A DNA stretch of 64,000 nucleotides from an uncultured Gemmataceae bacterium (lineage in GTDB: Bacteria; Planctomycetota; Planctomycetia; Gemmatales; Gemmataceae), in assembly GCA_937923405.1 (NCBI GenBank), contig CALDUY010000017.1, positions 124,001-188,000 on the forward strand, given 5' to 3'. The notes under the pieces were generated by a model that had not been told where the DNA came from, did not search any database, and saw only the letters and a program-made list of their open reading frames with translations. This document shows positions 1 to 8,095 of the stretch, piece after piece. The number at the start of each line of letters is the position of its first letter. Within the stretch, counting starts at the first letter, position 1. Position numbers and translations under genes: made by a program.

Positions 1-683
1 AAGAGTGGTCCCAGCAGTGCGCCCATGCCCCACATCAGGGCCAGTTGACCCGCCAGCGCCAGCCCCGGCAGCGACAACGGCAACGTCAGGCGTGCGAACA
101 CCTGTAGCGACGACGCCCCCAGCCCCCGCGCCGCCGCCTCCCAGGTCGGCTCGATGCGGCCCAACTGCACCCCCAGCACCAGCACGACGTAGGGCAGTAT
201 CAGCACCACCTCGGCGACGACGGCTCCCCACCAACTTCGCACCAGGCGAAGCGGTGTCGCGATCACTCCCGTGGCAAGCAGAAACTGCTGTAGCGGTCCG
301 GCCTCGCCGAGCAGCTGCTGCAGGCCGAAGAGGAGGACGAACAAACTGGCCAGCTTGGGCAGCAACACTCCAGCCAGGGCCAGTTGTTGCCAGGGGCTTC
401 GCATCGCGCGCACGAACAGAGCCAACGGATAGCCCAGCGCCACCGAGAGCGTTGCCACAGTGACGGCGAAGGCCACAGTGAAGCCTAGCAACCGCAGCCC
501 GTAGGCATCGGTGACAGTCGCGTAGTTGGTCAGCGTCCAAGTGTGCGGCACGAAGAAACCACGCCCGCCGGACGGTTCGTATAGACTGACACGCAGCAGC
601 AGCACCAGTGGACCGATGAGTAGCCCGACGAGCAACACACCGGCTGGGGTCGCCAGCAGATAGGGCGTTGGGGACCGATTCAT
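1..683 (-). CDS. ABC transporter permease, 3' part cut by window edge
   Basis: This is the inner-membrane channel subunit of a binding-protein-dependent importer of the spermidine/putrescine/iron type. Translation from the ATG at 683 begins MNRSPTPYLLATPAGVLLVG and gives a first hydrophobic helix at about residues 8-28, then a periplasmic stretch containing SLYEPSG and further membrane helices. About 227 residues are visible and the frame stays open to base 1, so the C-terminal part lies outside the window. The ATG overlaps the stop codon of the upstream ATPase gene (ATGA), which indicates translational coupling. It is the last visible gene of the operon that starts near 3439. The substrate cannot be read from the sequence. 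Confidence 0.85.
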   Translation of the reverse strand, partial: MNRSPTPYLLATPAGVLLVGLLIGPLVLLLRVSLYEPSGGRGFFVPHTWTLTNYATVTDAYGLRLLGFTVAFAVTVATLSVALGYPLALFVRAMRSPWQQLALAGVLLPKLASLFVLLFGLQQLLGEAGPLQQFLLATGVIATPLRLVRSWWGAVVAEVVLILPYVVLVLGVQLGRIEPTWEAAARGLGASSLQVFARLTLPLSLPGLALAGQLALMWGMGALLGPL

Positions 684-1693
684 GGGTTGGCCTCATCGGC
701 GTCGGGGATGTACCAGATCGCGTCTGCTGGGATGCCGACACGCAGCAGTTCGCCGGGACGCAGGGCATCTCGTGCCCGCGCGCGGACGCGCAGGGACAAC
801 TCGGCAGGACCGGCCACTTCCGCCAGTACGTCCGCTCCCAGAAAGGTCAGCGTGCGGATCCGACCTTCCCACGACCAGGGGCACGACTCGGCAGCCGAAC
901 CCAGCAGGCACCTTTCCGGACGCACCAGAACGAGTTGGCCCGGCTCACCGCCCAGGAGCGGCCCCGGCAGCAGGTTGGCCTCGCCCAGGAAGCGAGCGAC
1001 AAATGGGGTGCGCGGCCGGTGATACACCTCGGCGGGCGGTCCCACTTGCAGCAGACGGCCCCCTGCCATCACTCCCAGGAGATCGGAGATGACCAGAGCC
1101 TCTTCTTGATCGTGCGTGACGAGGATCGCGGCCACCCTGGTTTCGCGTTGCAGCCGATGCAGCTCCTGTCGCAACTGGTCGCGCAAATGGCGGTCGAGGT
1201 TGGCCAGGGGTTCATCCAAAAGAAGCAGCTCCGGCGCGAAGACCAAGGCTCGGGCCAGGGCGACGCGCTGTTGCTGGCCGCCAGACAGTTCGCCAGGCTT
1301 TCGCTCTCGCTCTGCCGCAGTCAGGCCGACCAGATCGAGCATCGCCTCAACCTTGCGGTCGCGCTCAGCTCGAGGCACGCGGCGAACCTCTAAACCGAAC
1401 GCCACGTTCCGCCGCGCCGACAGATGCGGAAACAACGCGTAGTGCTGATAGACCATGCCGAGGTTCCGTCGCTCAGGCGGCAGAGCAGTTACGTCTCGAC
1501 CACGCAGGTGAATCGAGCCGCTTCGAGGTGTCAGAGTACCGGCGATGAGATTCAGCAACGTCGTCTTGCCGCACCCCGACGGCCCCAGCAGCGTGACGAA
1601 CTGGCCCTCGGCCACGCTCAGCGAGAGTTGCCGCAGCACCTCGCCGCGTCCATAGCCGAACGTCACCTCGATGACGCGAAGCACTTCGGTCAC
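680..1693 (-). CDS. ABC transporter ATP-binding protein (polyamine/iron importer type)
   Basis: This is the cytoplasmic ATPase that powers the importer. Counting from a GTG at 1693, the protein has 337 residues: Walker A GPSGCGKTT at 37-45, the ABC signature LSGGQQQ at 136-142, Walker B LLLLDEP at 156-162, and a C-terminal region that looks like a TOBE-type regulatory domain. The frame is open to an ATG at 1771, but that would overlap the binding-protein gene by about 70 bases and add a low-complexity N-terminus; the GTG lies 8 bases after the preceding stop. The family is the PotA/FbpC-like group. Its stop overlaps the permease start. The substrate is unknown. Confidence 0.9.
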   Translation of the reverse strand: MTEVLRVIEVTFGYGRGEVLRQLSLSVAEGQFVTLLGPSGCGKTTLLNLIAGTLTPRSGSIHLRGRDVTALPPERRNLGMVYQHYALFPHLSARRNVAFGLEVRRVPRAERDRKVEAMLDLVGLTAAERERKPGELSGGQQQRVALARALVFAPELLLLDEPLANLDRHLRDQLRQELHRLQRETRVAAILVTHDQEEALVISDLLGVMAGGRLLQVGPPAEVYHRPRTPFVARFLGEANLLPGPLLGGEPGQLVLVRPERCLLGSAAESCPWSWEGRIRTLTFLGADVLAEVAGPAELSLRVRARARDALRPGELLRVGIPADAIWYIPDADEANP

Positions 1694-1700
1694 GGTCGGC

Positions 1701-2813
1701 TCATCCTGGCCGTAGCACGGTGCGGTCCCATTCGTCGGCGAGGCGGTCCCAGTGTTCGGCATAAATTTCATAGGGATAGTATCGCAAATGGCGGAATTGC
1801 TCCTCGGTGTGTGGATACAGTTGTTTCCAGAACGGATCCTCGGCGGCCATCTGCTGGGCGACGGGAAGCAGCGCCGTCGCTGAGCCGAGCCGCGCGAATC
1901 CTAACTGTACCTCGTCGGAAAACAACAAGTCGAGGGCGCGATGGGCCAGCTCCTGATGCCGGCTGCCCGCGGGAATCGCCCAGAACACTTGGACGAAGGC
2001 TCGGTCCGCCTCAGGGACGACGGCTCCCAACTCGGACTTCTCGCGCAGCGCCGTGAGGTACTCCGGACTGTGCATGTTGCCGGCGGTACATTCGCCGTTG
2101 ACCAGTGACAAGATCATGTCATTCGAGGTGGGCCACCACAACTTCACACGCTCGCGATTCTGTCGAGCAAAGCGCAACACCTCGTCGAGACGGGTTCGGA
2201 TCAACTCGTGAGCGGTGCCCGGTTGACCGTTCTGATCCGCCAGAATCGCCGCGAACGTATACAGCGACAGATAGAAGGCATTGTACAGTCCGATTCGCCC
2301 CGACAGATCATCGTGAAGCAGATCGGCCCAGCGGCTGGGTTCGCGCTGAACACGCTGACGATGATAAGCCAACGTCATCACCGAGTCGGGATAGGGTAGG
2401 CCGTGCCGTTCGCGGAAGATCCAGTTGTCCAGCGTCGAGGGAGCGAGTCGGCGATGATTGGGAATGCGCGAGAAGTCGAGGGCGGCGAACAGCCCTTCCC
2501 GAGCAGCTGGGTAGCCCTGAGTGGCATCAGTGACCATCAGATCGAACGGCGGGTTGTTCTCCGGAGCCGCCTTGAGCTTCGGGACGCCGTCCCACCAGCC
2601 AGGATAAAGCGATAAAACCGCTCCAGTTTGTTGCTCAAACAGAGGCACAAACACCTCGCGCATCTGCCGTTCGTGTCCGCCGGCATAGCAGAAGACACGC
2701 AGCTCTTCGACGGCATTGCGCCGCGAGCTACAGCCAACCGCCCCGGCCAGGGACAGCGCGACGGTAGAGCGGAGGAAGGTTCGGCGAGTCAGCCTACCCG
2801 ATAGCGGATTCAT
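1701..2813 (-). CDS. Extracellular solute-binding lipoprotein of ABC importer
   Basis: This is the substrate-capturing component of the importer, predicted to be exported and lipid-anchored. With the ATG at 2813 the 370-residue protein starts with a twin-arginine-like motif (TRRTFLRS, arginines at 10-11), then a hydrophobic segment and a lipobox ending in Cys28 (LAGAVGC). The mature part begins ELRVFCYAGG, typical of the first strand of iron/polyamine-type binding proteins. The frame extends upstream to 2936, but the ATG at 2813 overlaps the phosphatidyltransferase stop (ATGA) and is followed directly by the signal peptide, so it is preferred. The twin-arginine motif suggests Tat export; a TatA gene lies at 40004. 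Confidence 0.88.
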   Translation of the reverse strand: MNPLSGRLTRRTFLRSTVALSLAGAVGCSSRRNAVEELRVFCYAGGHERQMREVFVPLFEQQTGAVLSLYPGWWDGVPKLKAAPENNPPFDLMVTDATQGYPAAREGLFAALDFSRIPNHRRLAPSTLDNWIFRERHGLPYPDSVMTLAYHRQRVQREPSRWADLLHDDLSGRIGLYNAFYLSLYTFAAILADQNGQPGTAHELIRTRLDEVLRFARQNRERVKLWWPTSNDMILSLVNGECTAGNMHSPEYLTALREKSELGAVVPEADRAFVQVFWAIPAGSRHQELAHRALDLLFSDEVQLGFARLGSATALLPVAQQMAAEDPFWKQLYPHTEEQFRHLRYYPYEIYAEHWDRLADEWDRTVLRPG

Positions 2814-3439
2814 GGTCGGTTGGACTCCTGCAGGGAATCGCGAAATGCCAGCACACCAGCGACGAGACGCAGGGCCGTCGTCACCCAGCACAGCCCGCCG
2901 AACACCCAGGCTAGCGTGGCGAAGTGTCGCGGCCACAGACAGAATAGCACGAAGAAGACGACGGTTTCCGTTCCTTCCATCAGTCCCACGGAATAGAAGA
3001 ACGCCTTAGGACCGTGGACTCGTGTTGTCAGGCCGCGCTTGGCGGCGAGGACGGCGAAGGCCAGGAACGAGCCGCCGGTTCCGACGAAGCTGTAAATCAG
3101 AAAAGCAGCAGGCAGGGTCACGCTGCGGTCACTAAGGGCAAAGGCGAACGGCACGCCCGAGTAGAAAATCAGGTCCAGCACGATGTCGAGGAAGCCGCCC
3201 ACGTCGGTAGCGCCGGTTTGTCGAGCGATCGGACCATCCAGCCCATCGGCGAGGCGGTTAAGCAGGATCAAGCCCAGGGCGACGAGGTGCCACTGAGCCA
3301 CGATGGCCGCACAGCCCGCCATGCCAAGCAGGAAGCCGACCACGGTCACAGTGTTGGCCGCGAGGCCGAACCGCACCAACCGGAACGCCAGCCAGTTCAG
3401 CGCAGGATCAATTAGCTTGCGAACCGGGGCATCGAGCAT
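2810..3439 (-). CDS. CDP-alcohol phosphatidyltransferase family protein
   Basis: This is a membrane enzyme predicted to transfer a phosphatidyl or substituted phosphate group from a CDP-activated donor to an alcohol. With the ATG at 3439 it has 209 residues. The family motif is visible as DGLDGPIAR followed by GGFLDIVLD, so the metal-binding aspartates are D65, D68, D85 and D89; the spacing between AR and the next glycine is one residue shorter than in PgsA. Several membrane helices follow. The frame runs to a GTG at 3484, but a strong ribosome site (GGAGGAG) sits 5 bases before the 3439 ATG. It leads the transporter operon. The acceptor alcohol is unknown. Confidence 0.85.
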   Translation of the reverse strand: MLDAPVRKLIDPALNWLAFRLVRFGLAANTVTVVGFLLGMAGCAAIVAQWHLVALGLILLNRLADGLDGPIARQTGATDVGGFLDIVLDLIFYSGVPFAFALSDRSVTLPAAFLIYSFVGTGGSFLAFAVLAAKRGLTTRVHGPKAFFYSVGLMEGTETVVFFVLFCLWPRHFATLAWVFGGLCWVTTALRLVAGVLAFRDSLQESNRP

Positions 3440-3490
3440 GAACTCCTCCGCGCGAAACCGTCCTCGATCAAGCCGTGCCGCCACTCAGAG

Positions 3491-3877
3491 CTATTTTACC
3501 TCTAAAATATACTCTTTCAGGCCGGTCGAAGGGACTTCCAGGCTCCACGGCGTTTTGCTCGGGTCGCCGTAGGTCGGCTTTTTGAGCCGACCGGCCAGTT
3601 CCGGCGAGAGCGTCACCTTGTACTTGCCTGGCGGAACGCCTTCGCCAAACGGGAAGGTTTTGAAGGTGAACGAGCCATCCAGTTGCAGTTGGCTGCTGGG
3701 TTTGTCCTTCTGATAGTCGTTGCCCGCGTCCGGGTGCAGAAAGATATTGCCGGCGGTCACCGGCTTATTCTGCATCACGACCTTGCCGGTAACGGGCACC
3801 AGCGGCGGCGGTTTTTCGCCACAGCCAATCAGGCCCACGATTAGCAGACCGAGCAGCGCGGGTTGTAACTGTTTCAT
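3491..3877 (-). CDS. Small lipoprotein, carboxypeptidase-regulatory-like (planctomycete type)
   Basis: This is a 128-residue predicted lipoprotein. It starts with a hydrophobic signal and a lipobox ending in Cys19 (VGLIGC). The mature part contains VTGKVVMQNKPV and a later PGKYKVTL segment, the pattern of small beta-sandwich carboxypeptidase-regulatory or transthyretin-like domains found in many planctomycete lipoproteins. It lies 21 bases downstream of the DUF1559 gene on the same strand and is probably cotranscribed with it. The same gene order recurs at 32290-33745. No catalytic residues are apparent; a structural or adhesive role at the envelope is an inference. Confidence 0.7.
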   Translation of the reverse strand: MKQLQPALLGLLIVGLIGCGEKPPPLVPVTGKVVMQNKPVTAGNIFLHPDAGNDYQKDKPSSQLQLDGSFTFKTFPFGEGVPPGKYKVTLSPELAGRLKKPTYGDPSKTPWSLEVPSTGLKEYILEVK

Positions 3878-3898
3878 GGTGTGGTTCTCCCCGCTGGT

Positions 3899-4906
3899 TC
3901 AGTCAAACGGAATCACGCCACCATCCGCCGGCCGGATCATGCGTCGCACCATCAGTGGGGCAGTGCCGTAGCGAACCGTGCGAACACTGCCATCGCCGAA
4001 AGCGAACTGGGGGCCAGCCGCCGAACTGGGCGTTCCCCAGTTACCGCCGCCACAGCTGTCGCCGCCTTCGCTCCAGCCCGTCCCCGAGGCACGCTCTGGG
4101 AAGGCGTTCAACTGGCTGTCGGAATAGAGTTCATCGCCGCAGCGACCGACACCGCCTGTGCCACCCATAACATACGGCTCGTCCCAATGCCACACTCCGG
4201 CGGTGACGGCGCGCTGAGCCAGCGCCTTTTCGCCGAAGAAGATGGTGTTGGACGTACCGTCACTGATACTGGTCACGGTGCGGACACGTCCCCAGCCGGA
4301 ATAGGTGGTAGGAAACACCTGGTCGTTGGCGGCATAATCCGTGCGAGCCGACGGCCCCAGCCCAGCATCGGAGTAATTCCATCCCGGATATATTGGATCT
4401 ATACTGGGGGTTGGTACAGCCACGGCTTCGCGGCGTATGGGCATGTGGAACGTCTTCACTGGTGTGCGAAAAGCCGACAGTCCATCGCGGAACAGCGACT
4501 CTTGTTCGACGTAGGGCAGCAGCGAAAAAAAGGTCGAACCGAGCTGATACTTGCCCTGCTTCAGCGCGTCGCCCCAACGCGGGCGGAACTCGCCATAGCC
4601 GGGGATGAACGTGAAGGCGTTCGGCGTAGGCACTGTGACGCCGTTGACGCTGGTGGTATACGGCGAGGAATTAGCGGGAGAGACCGAGTAATCAAAACCG
4701 CCACTGTTGGGATAATGCCCGAAGGTGCCTTCATAGTTGGCTGCCGCCAGTCCGAGTTGCTTGAGATGATTCGACGACTGCAACCGCGCGGCCGCCTCGC
4801 GCACCTTTTGGACCGCAGGCAGCAACAGACCGATCAAGATGGCGATGATCGCAATGACTACGAGCAGCTCGATCAAGGTAAACCCAGCACGACTTCTTTG
4901 CATCAC
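3899..4906 (-). CDS. DUF1559 domain protein with type IV pilin-like N-terminus
   Basis: This 335-residue protein belongs to the large planctomycete DUF1559 family. The N-terminus reads [20 protein letters not shown], the prepilin peptidase recognition site (cleavage after the glycine) followed by the hydrophobic pilin helix, then [14 protein letters not shown]. The C-terminal part contains [11 protein letters not shown], the usual DUF1559 end motif. By family analogy it is a pseudopilin-like exported protein; its function is unproven. The start could be either of the two adjacent ATGs. The downstream neighbour is a small lipoprotein, and a GspF-type platform protein that might serve such pseudopilins lies at 53446. 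Confidence 0.88.
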   Translation of the reverse strand: MMQRSRAGFTLIELLVVIAIIAILIGLLLPAVQKVREAAARLQSSNHLKQLGLAAANYEGTFGHYPNSGGFDYSVSPANSSPYTTSVNGVTVPTPNAFTFIPGYGEFRPRWGDALKQGKYQLGSTFFSLLPYVEQESLFRDGLSAFRTPVKTFHMPIRREAVAVPTPSIDPIYPGWNYSDAGLGPSARTDYAANDQVFPTTYSGWGRVRTVTSISDGTSNTIFFGEKALAQRAVTAGVWHWDEPYVMGGTGGVGRCGDELYSDSQLNAFPERASGTGWSEGGDSCGGGNWGTPSSAAGPQFAFGDGSVRTVRYGTAPLMVRRMIRPADGGVIPFD

Positions 4907-5132
4907 CTACCCCTTGTCAGGAGCAGAACGCGACGAGGTCAGGCACGCTCGTAATCGGTTCTGCTCCTCCAGAAGCCCCTTCTCGCGTTGGCGGTGGTCA
5001 AAGGCCTTCATGGCCGCTTCACGATATTCTACAGACGCGGCATCCAGGCACGTTTCCGCGCCGCGCTGCTACTCTGCCAGCTGCTCGGTTCAGTTGCTCG
5101 CCCGAGTGGGAGTGGCTCTCGCCTGAAACCGG

Positions 5133-5462
5133 GTGAATCGCTATTCGAGAACATGTACGGTCAACGTCAACCTATTGGCCCAAGAGATGCTCGAACGCAT
5201 GGAACCGATCACCCCCTTCTGGTTCAAGCAACGGCAGTGCAAACTCGAACCTGCCGGAAACGGACGGTCGTTCAAAGTCAGCGGTCCGAATTTGGGCGAG
5301 GCGTTCATCTCCATCGAGAAGGGAGAGAACGGCAGCTGGAAGGCAACTCTGCGACAAACTGCCGACGGCCCCGAACTGGCCAGCGCCGTTACCGACCGCC
5401 CCAGTGAGCAGGCCGCCTGGGACGTCGCCTTTGAACTGTATCGCGGCCATGTCATCACCTGA
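5133..5462 (+). CDS. Hypothetical protein upstream of HD hydrolase
   Basis: I do not recognise a family. The frame opens with a GTG at 5133 and encodes 109 residues; an in-frame ATG at 5187 would give a shorter protein starting MLERMEPITP. The protein is soluble with mixed charge and contains a repeated strand-like pattern (FKVSGPNLGEAFISI, then WKATLRQ), consistent with a small beta-rich fold. Its end overlaps the start of the HD-domain gene by 14 bases, so the two are probably translated together. No signal peptide or membrane segment is seen. Confidence 0.55.
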   Translation: MNRYSRTCTVNVNLLAQEMLERMEPITPFWFKQRQCKLEPAGNGRSFKVSGPNLGEAFISIEKGENGSWKATLRQTADGPELASAVTDRPSEQAAWDVAFELYRGHVIT

Positions 5463-6078
5463 AGATCGACGGGCAACCCTGCACCGCGCCTGGACCCGCT
5501 GCTTCGTCGAGCCGACTCCCGCCAGCGAGCAAGTGTTCGATGAACTGCTTCGTCGTTACGCCGAACCACACCGACACTATCACACGCTGGAGCATCTCGC
5601 CGAGGTGCTGCAAACGGTGCAACAGCTGCTCGACGCCCCGCCGGCCACCGTGCTCCTGGCCGCGTTTTATCACGATGCGATTTACGACACGCGCTCGTCA
5701 GAGAATGAGGCACACAGCGCGGAACTGGCCCAGCGGAATCTGGGAAAACTGGGTGTTTTGCAGAAGGATTGCGACGAGGTCGCTCGGCTGATTCGGCTCA
5801 CTCAATCGCACGAGACGACGGCGGACGATCTCACCGGTCAGGTGTTGCTCGACGCCGACCTGGCGATTCTCGCGGCACCACTAGCGAAATATCAGGCCTA
5901 CGCCGAGGCCATCCGGCGCGAGTACGCCTGGCTCTCCGAGCCGGACTATCGAGCCGGTCGCCGGGCGGTGTTGCAACGCTTTCTGAGCCGAGCACGACTC
6001 TATCACACTGCCGCGATGCAACTCCTTGAACCACAAGCTCGAACGAATCTTCTGGGGGAATGGCACGCCCTGGCATGA
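5449..6078 (+). CDS. HD superfamily metal-dependent phosphohydrolase
   Basis: This is a predicted cytoplasmic metal-dependent hydrolase of the HD superfamily, close in pattern to COG4339 proteins. With the ATG at 5449 it has 209 residues. Candidate metal ligands are H45 and H49 in HYHTLEHL, H75-D76 in AFYHDAIYD, and an aspartate in VLLDADLAIL. The frame is open to 5404, but that extension would lie deeper within the preceding gene. Family members act on nucleotides or phosphate esters; the substrate here is unknown. It is the second gene of a two-gene unit with the 109-residue protein. Confidence 0.8.
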   Translation: MSSPEDRRATLHRAWTRCFVEPTPASEQVFDELLRRYAEPHRHYHTLEHLAEVLQTVQQLLDAPPATVLLAAFYHDAIYDTRSSENEAHSAELAQRNLGKLGVLQKDCDEVARLIRLTQSHETTADDLTGQVLLDADLAILAAPLAKYQAYAEAIRREYAWLSEPDYRAGRRAVLQRFLSRARLYHTAAMQLLEPQARTNLLGEWHALA

Positions 6079-6212
6079 AGGTTCGAGGAAGGGAGTAGAT
6101 GTCAATTCCAGCGATCCTATTGAATACGCCTTTTTTGCTGATCAGGGGATTCAGAGCTGATCTTACGGAGCAGGGCGTCAAGAGAAATCTTAGGATTTTC
6201 AACGATGCTTTC

Positions 6213-6240
6213 TTGTCAGACGGCGGAGAGTCGATATACT
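6213..6240 (+). promoter_or_regulatory. Predicted sigma-70-type promoter for the 60-aa gene
   Basis: A -35 box TTGTCA (6213-6218) and a -10 box TATACT (6235-6240) are separated by 16 bases, each with one mismatch to consensus. The start site would fall near 6247. The leader to the ATG at 6335 contains two hairpin candidates, CCCAA/TTGGG (6248-6266) and GCTCCAG/CTGGAGC (6277-6301). Confidence 0.5.
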
Positions 6241-6334
6241 TCAAACACCCAATCTCTTGCGTTGGGCAAGGGAGTCGCTCCAGTGTGCGTTTACCTGGAG
6301 CCTTATTCGTACACACTAGAAAGGGTCAGAGGTC

Positions 6335-6517
6335 ATGCCGACCAGTGTAGGGGCGGAGGTCGATTTCATCGAGGAGCTGAAGCTACGTCGCTGGGCACGC
6401 GAACACTACGTGCCGAATGACCGCCGAGAGACGAGCTGGCACCCGGTGATTCTCGATGAGATGAACCGCAAGGACCTGGAACGTCAAGAGGCCCAGACCG
6501 TCTTCACCTGCGCTTGA
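6335..6517 (+). CDS. Hypothetical 60-aa soluble protein
   Basis: This is a 60-residue charged protein with no recognised domain. It reads MPTSVGAEVDFIEELKLRRW at the start, has a patch of acidic and basic residues suggesting helices, and a tryptophan-proline pair in the middle (SWHPVI). A GGTCAGAGG stretch just upstream can serve as a ribosome site. It is flanked by a good promoter (6213-6240) and a near-perfect intrinsic terminator (6543-6596), so it looks like a self-standing transcription unit. I consider it a real small gene because of this framing, not because of homology. Confidence 0.6.
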   Translation: MPTSVGAEVDFIEELKLRRWAREHYVPNDRRETSWHPVILDEMNRKDLERQEAQTVFTCA

Positions 6518-6542
6518 TTTCGTTCAGGGACAGGTCATCCTG

Positions 6543-6596
6543 CTCCCCGCCAACCTGCCTGTGCCGGGCCTGTTGGCGGGGAGTTGATGTTTTTTC
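6543..6596 (+). terminator. Intrinsic terminator after the 60-aa gene
   Basis: A perfect 12-bp stem pairs CTCCCCGCCAAC (6543-6554) with GTTGGCGGGGAG (6572-6583) around a 17-base loop. A T-rich tract (six consecutive T at about 6590-6595) follows. Confidence 0.85.
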
Positions 6597-6731
6597 TCAC
6601 TTCGTGTTTCCTCGCAATCGGTGGAAATCCCCATACCTCGAGCTTACTAGTGCAAGGGGTTGCAAGACAGGTGCTGAGCCTCGCTGGTGGCCTTGGGTCA
6701 ATCCGTACCTGCTGATTGTTGGAGTCCTTCC

Positions 6732-7649
6732 ATGCTCCCCAAGTCGAAGACAAGCGATCCCCCCTTCTGGGCGGTCTGGTGGCTGCTCGCCGCGGGAGTC
6801 TACAACCTCGTCTGGGGCGGCTTGACCATCGCTTTTCCGCATCTGTTGTTCGACTTAGCCGGCATCGAACGCAGCAATTATCCGCAGATCTGGCAATGCG
6901 TCGGCATGATCGTCGGGGTCTACGGCATCGGCTACCTGCTCGCAGCAACCGATCCGCGCACTCACTGGCCGATCGTGCTGGTCGGCTTGCTGGGCAAGCT
7001 CTTTGGCCCGATCGGTTTCGCCTTCGCGATGGTCCAGGGCATCTTTCCCCCACAGTTCGGCGTGACCATCCTGACCAATGACCTCATATGGTGGATCCCA
7101 TTTATCCTGATTCTTTTAGATGCGGCTCGGTATCACCAAACCTTACGGCGGCCCGACTCGTCGTCACTGGAGGTGTTCGTCAAGGAGAGCCGCATCCAGG
7201 CTCCGCCCGAGGTGGTGTTCGGCTTCCACGAAAGCCCCGCTGCCCTGAAGCAGCTGATTCCGCCGTGGGAGAACATGCAAGTCGTCGAATCGCCCGGTTC
7301 GATCAAGACCGGCAGTAAGGTCGTCCTCGCCGGACGAGTCGGCCCTTTGTCGGTGCAGTGGGTAGCGTTGCACACGGAGTACGACCCGCCCCATCTGTTC
7401 GCCGACCGCCAGGAAGCCGGGCCGTTCGCCTGGTGGTATCATCGCCATCACTGCCTCGATGCCGGCGACGGCAGTACCCTCCTGCGCGATGAGGTCGAGT
7501 ATGCCGTGCCCTTGGGGCTGGTTGGGCGACTGTTCGGCGGCTGGTTTATCCGCCGCAAGCTTCAGCGCATGTTCGACTATCGCCATGAGGTCACTCGTCG
7601 TTTGATCGAGTCCGGCGAATGTAGCGCCGCCACGGTGAACCGAGCATGA
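6732..7649 (+). CDS. Membrane protein with C-terminal SRPBCC (START-like) domain
   Basis: The protein has two parts. The N-terminal 130 residues hold about four hydrophobic helices (WWLLAAGVYNLVWGGLTI, then further ones ending WWIPFILILL). The C-terminal half begins VFVKESRIQAPPEVVFGFHE, the entry strand and helix of SRPBCC ligand-binding domains, and contains WWYHRHHC and LLRDEVEYAVP, usual late-domain features. SRPBCC domains bind hydrophobic ligands; fusion to a membrane module suggests a lipid-related role, which is inference. The ATG at 6732 is chosen over an upstream start at 6687 because the earlier stretch is not hydrophobic. It overlaps the next gene by ATGA. Confidence 0.75.
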   Translation: MLPKSKTSDPPFWAVWWLLAAGVYNLVWGGLTIAFPHLLFDLAGIERSNYPQIWQCVGMIVGVYGIGYLLAATDPRTHWPIVLVGLLGKLFGPIGFAFAMVQGIFPPQFGVTILTNDLIWWIPFILILLDAARYHQTLRRPDSSSLEVFVKESRIQAPPEVVFGFHESPAALKQLIPPWENMQVVESPGSIKTGSKVVLAGRVGPLSVQWVALHTEYDPPHLFADRQEAGPFAWWYHRHHCLDAGDGSTLLRDEVEYAVPLGLVGRLFGGWFIRRKLQRMFDYRHEVTRRLIESGECSAATVNRA

Positions 7650-8095
7650 GTGAGTCCGAAGCGCGTCTGTTGCTGTTGGTTCACCTAGCCGCGACGCTGT
7701 TCATGACTGGCGTCATCTGGTTCGTCCAGGTGGTGCATTATCCGCTGTTTGCCGGTGTTGGCCCAACGGAGTTTTCCGCCTATGAGCAGCGCCACACCAT
7801 GCTGACGACCTGGGTCGTCGCCCCGCCGATGCTCCTCGAAGCGATGACGGGCGTGCTGCTCTTCTGGCTGCGTCCGGTGGGCGTGACAACCTGGCAACTG
7901 GTGCTGGGGCTGATCCTTGGCCTGGTCATCTGGCTGTCCACGGCGTGGCTCCAAGTGCCCTGCCACGAACTGCTGTCGCGCGGCTTCGATGCCGCCGTGC
8001 AGCAGCGTCTCGTCGTCACCAACTGGATCCGCACCGTCGCTTGGAGCCTTCGTGCCCTGCTGGTGTTGAGCATGGTTTGGTTCAGCTACCGCTGA
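7646..8095 (+). CDS. Four-helix integral membrane protein, function unknown
   Basis: This 149-residue protein consists almost entirely of four hydrophobic segments: LLLVHLAATLFMTGVIWFVQ, a helix around VVAPPMLLEAMTGVLLFWL, one around LVLGLILGLVIWLS, and a C-terminal helix. Polar residues within the helices (HLA near the start, VHYP after helix 1, CHELL before helix 4) could bind a metal or a cofactor, but I cannot show this. It starts within the stop codon of the SRPBCC gene (ATGA), so the two are translationally coupled. Its end overlaps the convergent beta-helix gene by 10 bases. Confidence 0.7.
   Translation: MSESEARLLLLVHLAATLFMTGVIWFVQVVHYPLFAGVGPTEFSAYEQRHTMLTTWVVAPPMLLEAMTGVLLFWLRPVGVTTWQLVLGLILGLVIWLSTAWLQVPCHELLSRGFDAAVQQRLVVTNWIRTVAWSLRALLVLSMVWFSYR

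Noticed and set aside
3881..4954. Plus-strand frame of about 357 codons opposite the DUF1559 gene
   Set aside because: It is a shadow of the well-supported minus-strand gene and has a low-complexity arginine/alanine-rich translation.
6099..6350. Open frame of 83 codons overlapping the promoter of the 60-aa gene
   Set aside because: Its translation lacks any pattern and it overlaps the predicted promoter and leader hairpins.
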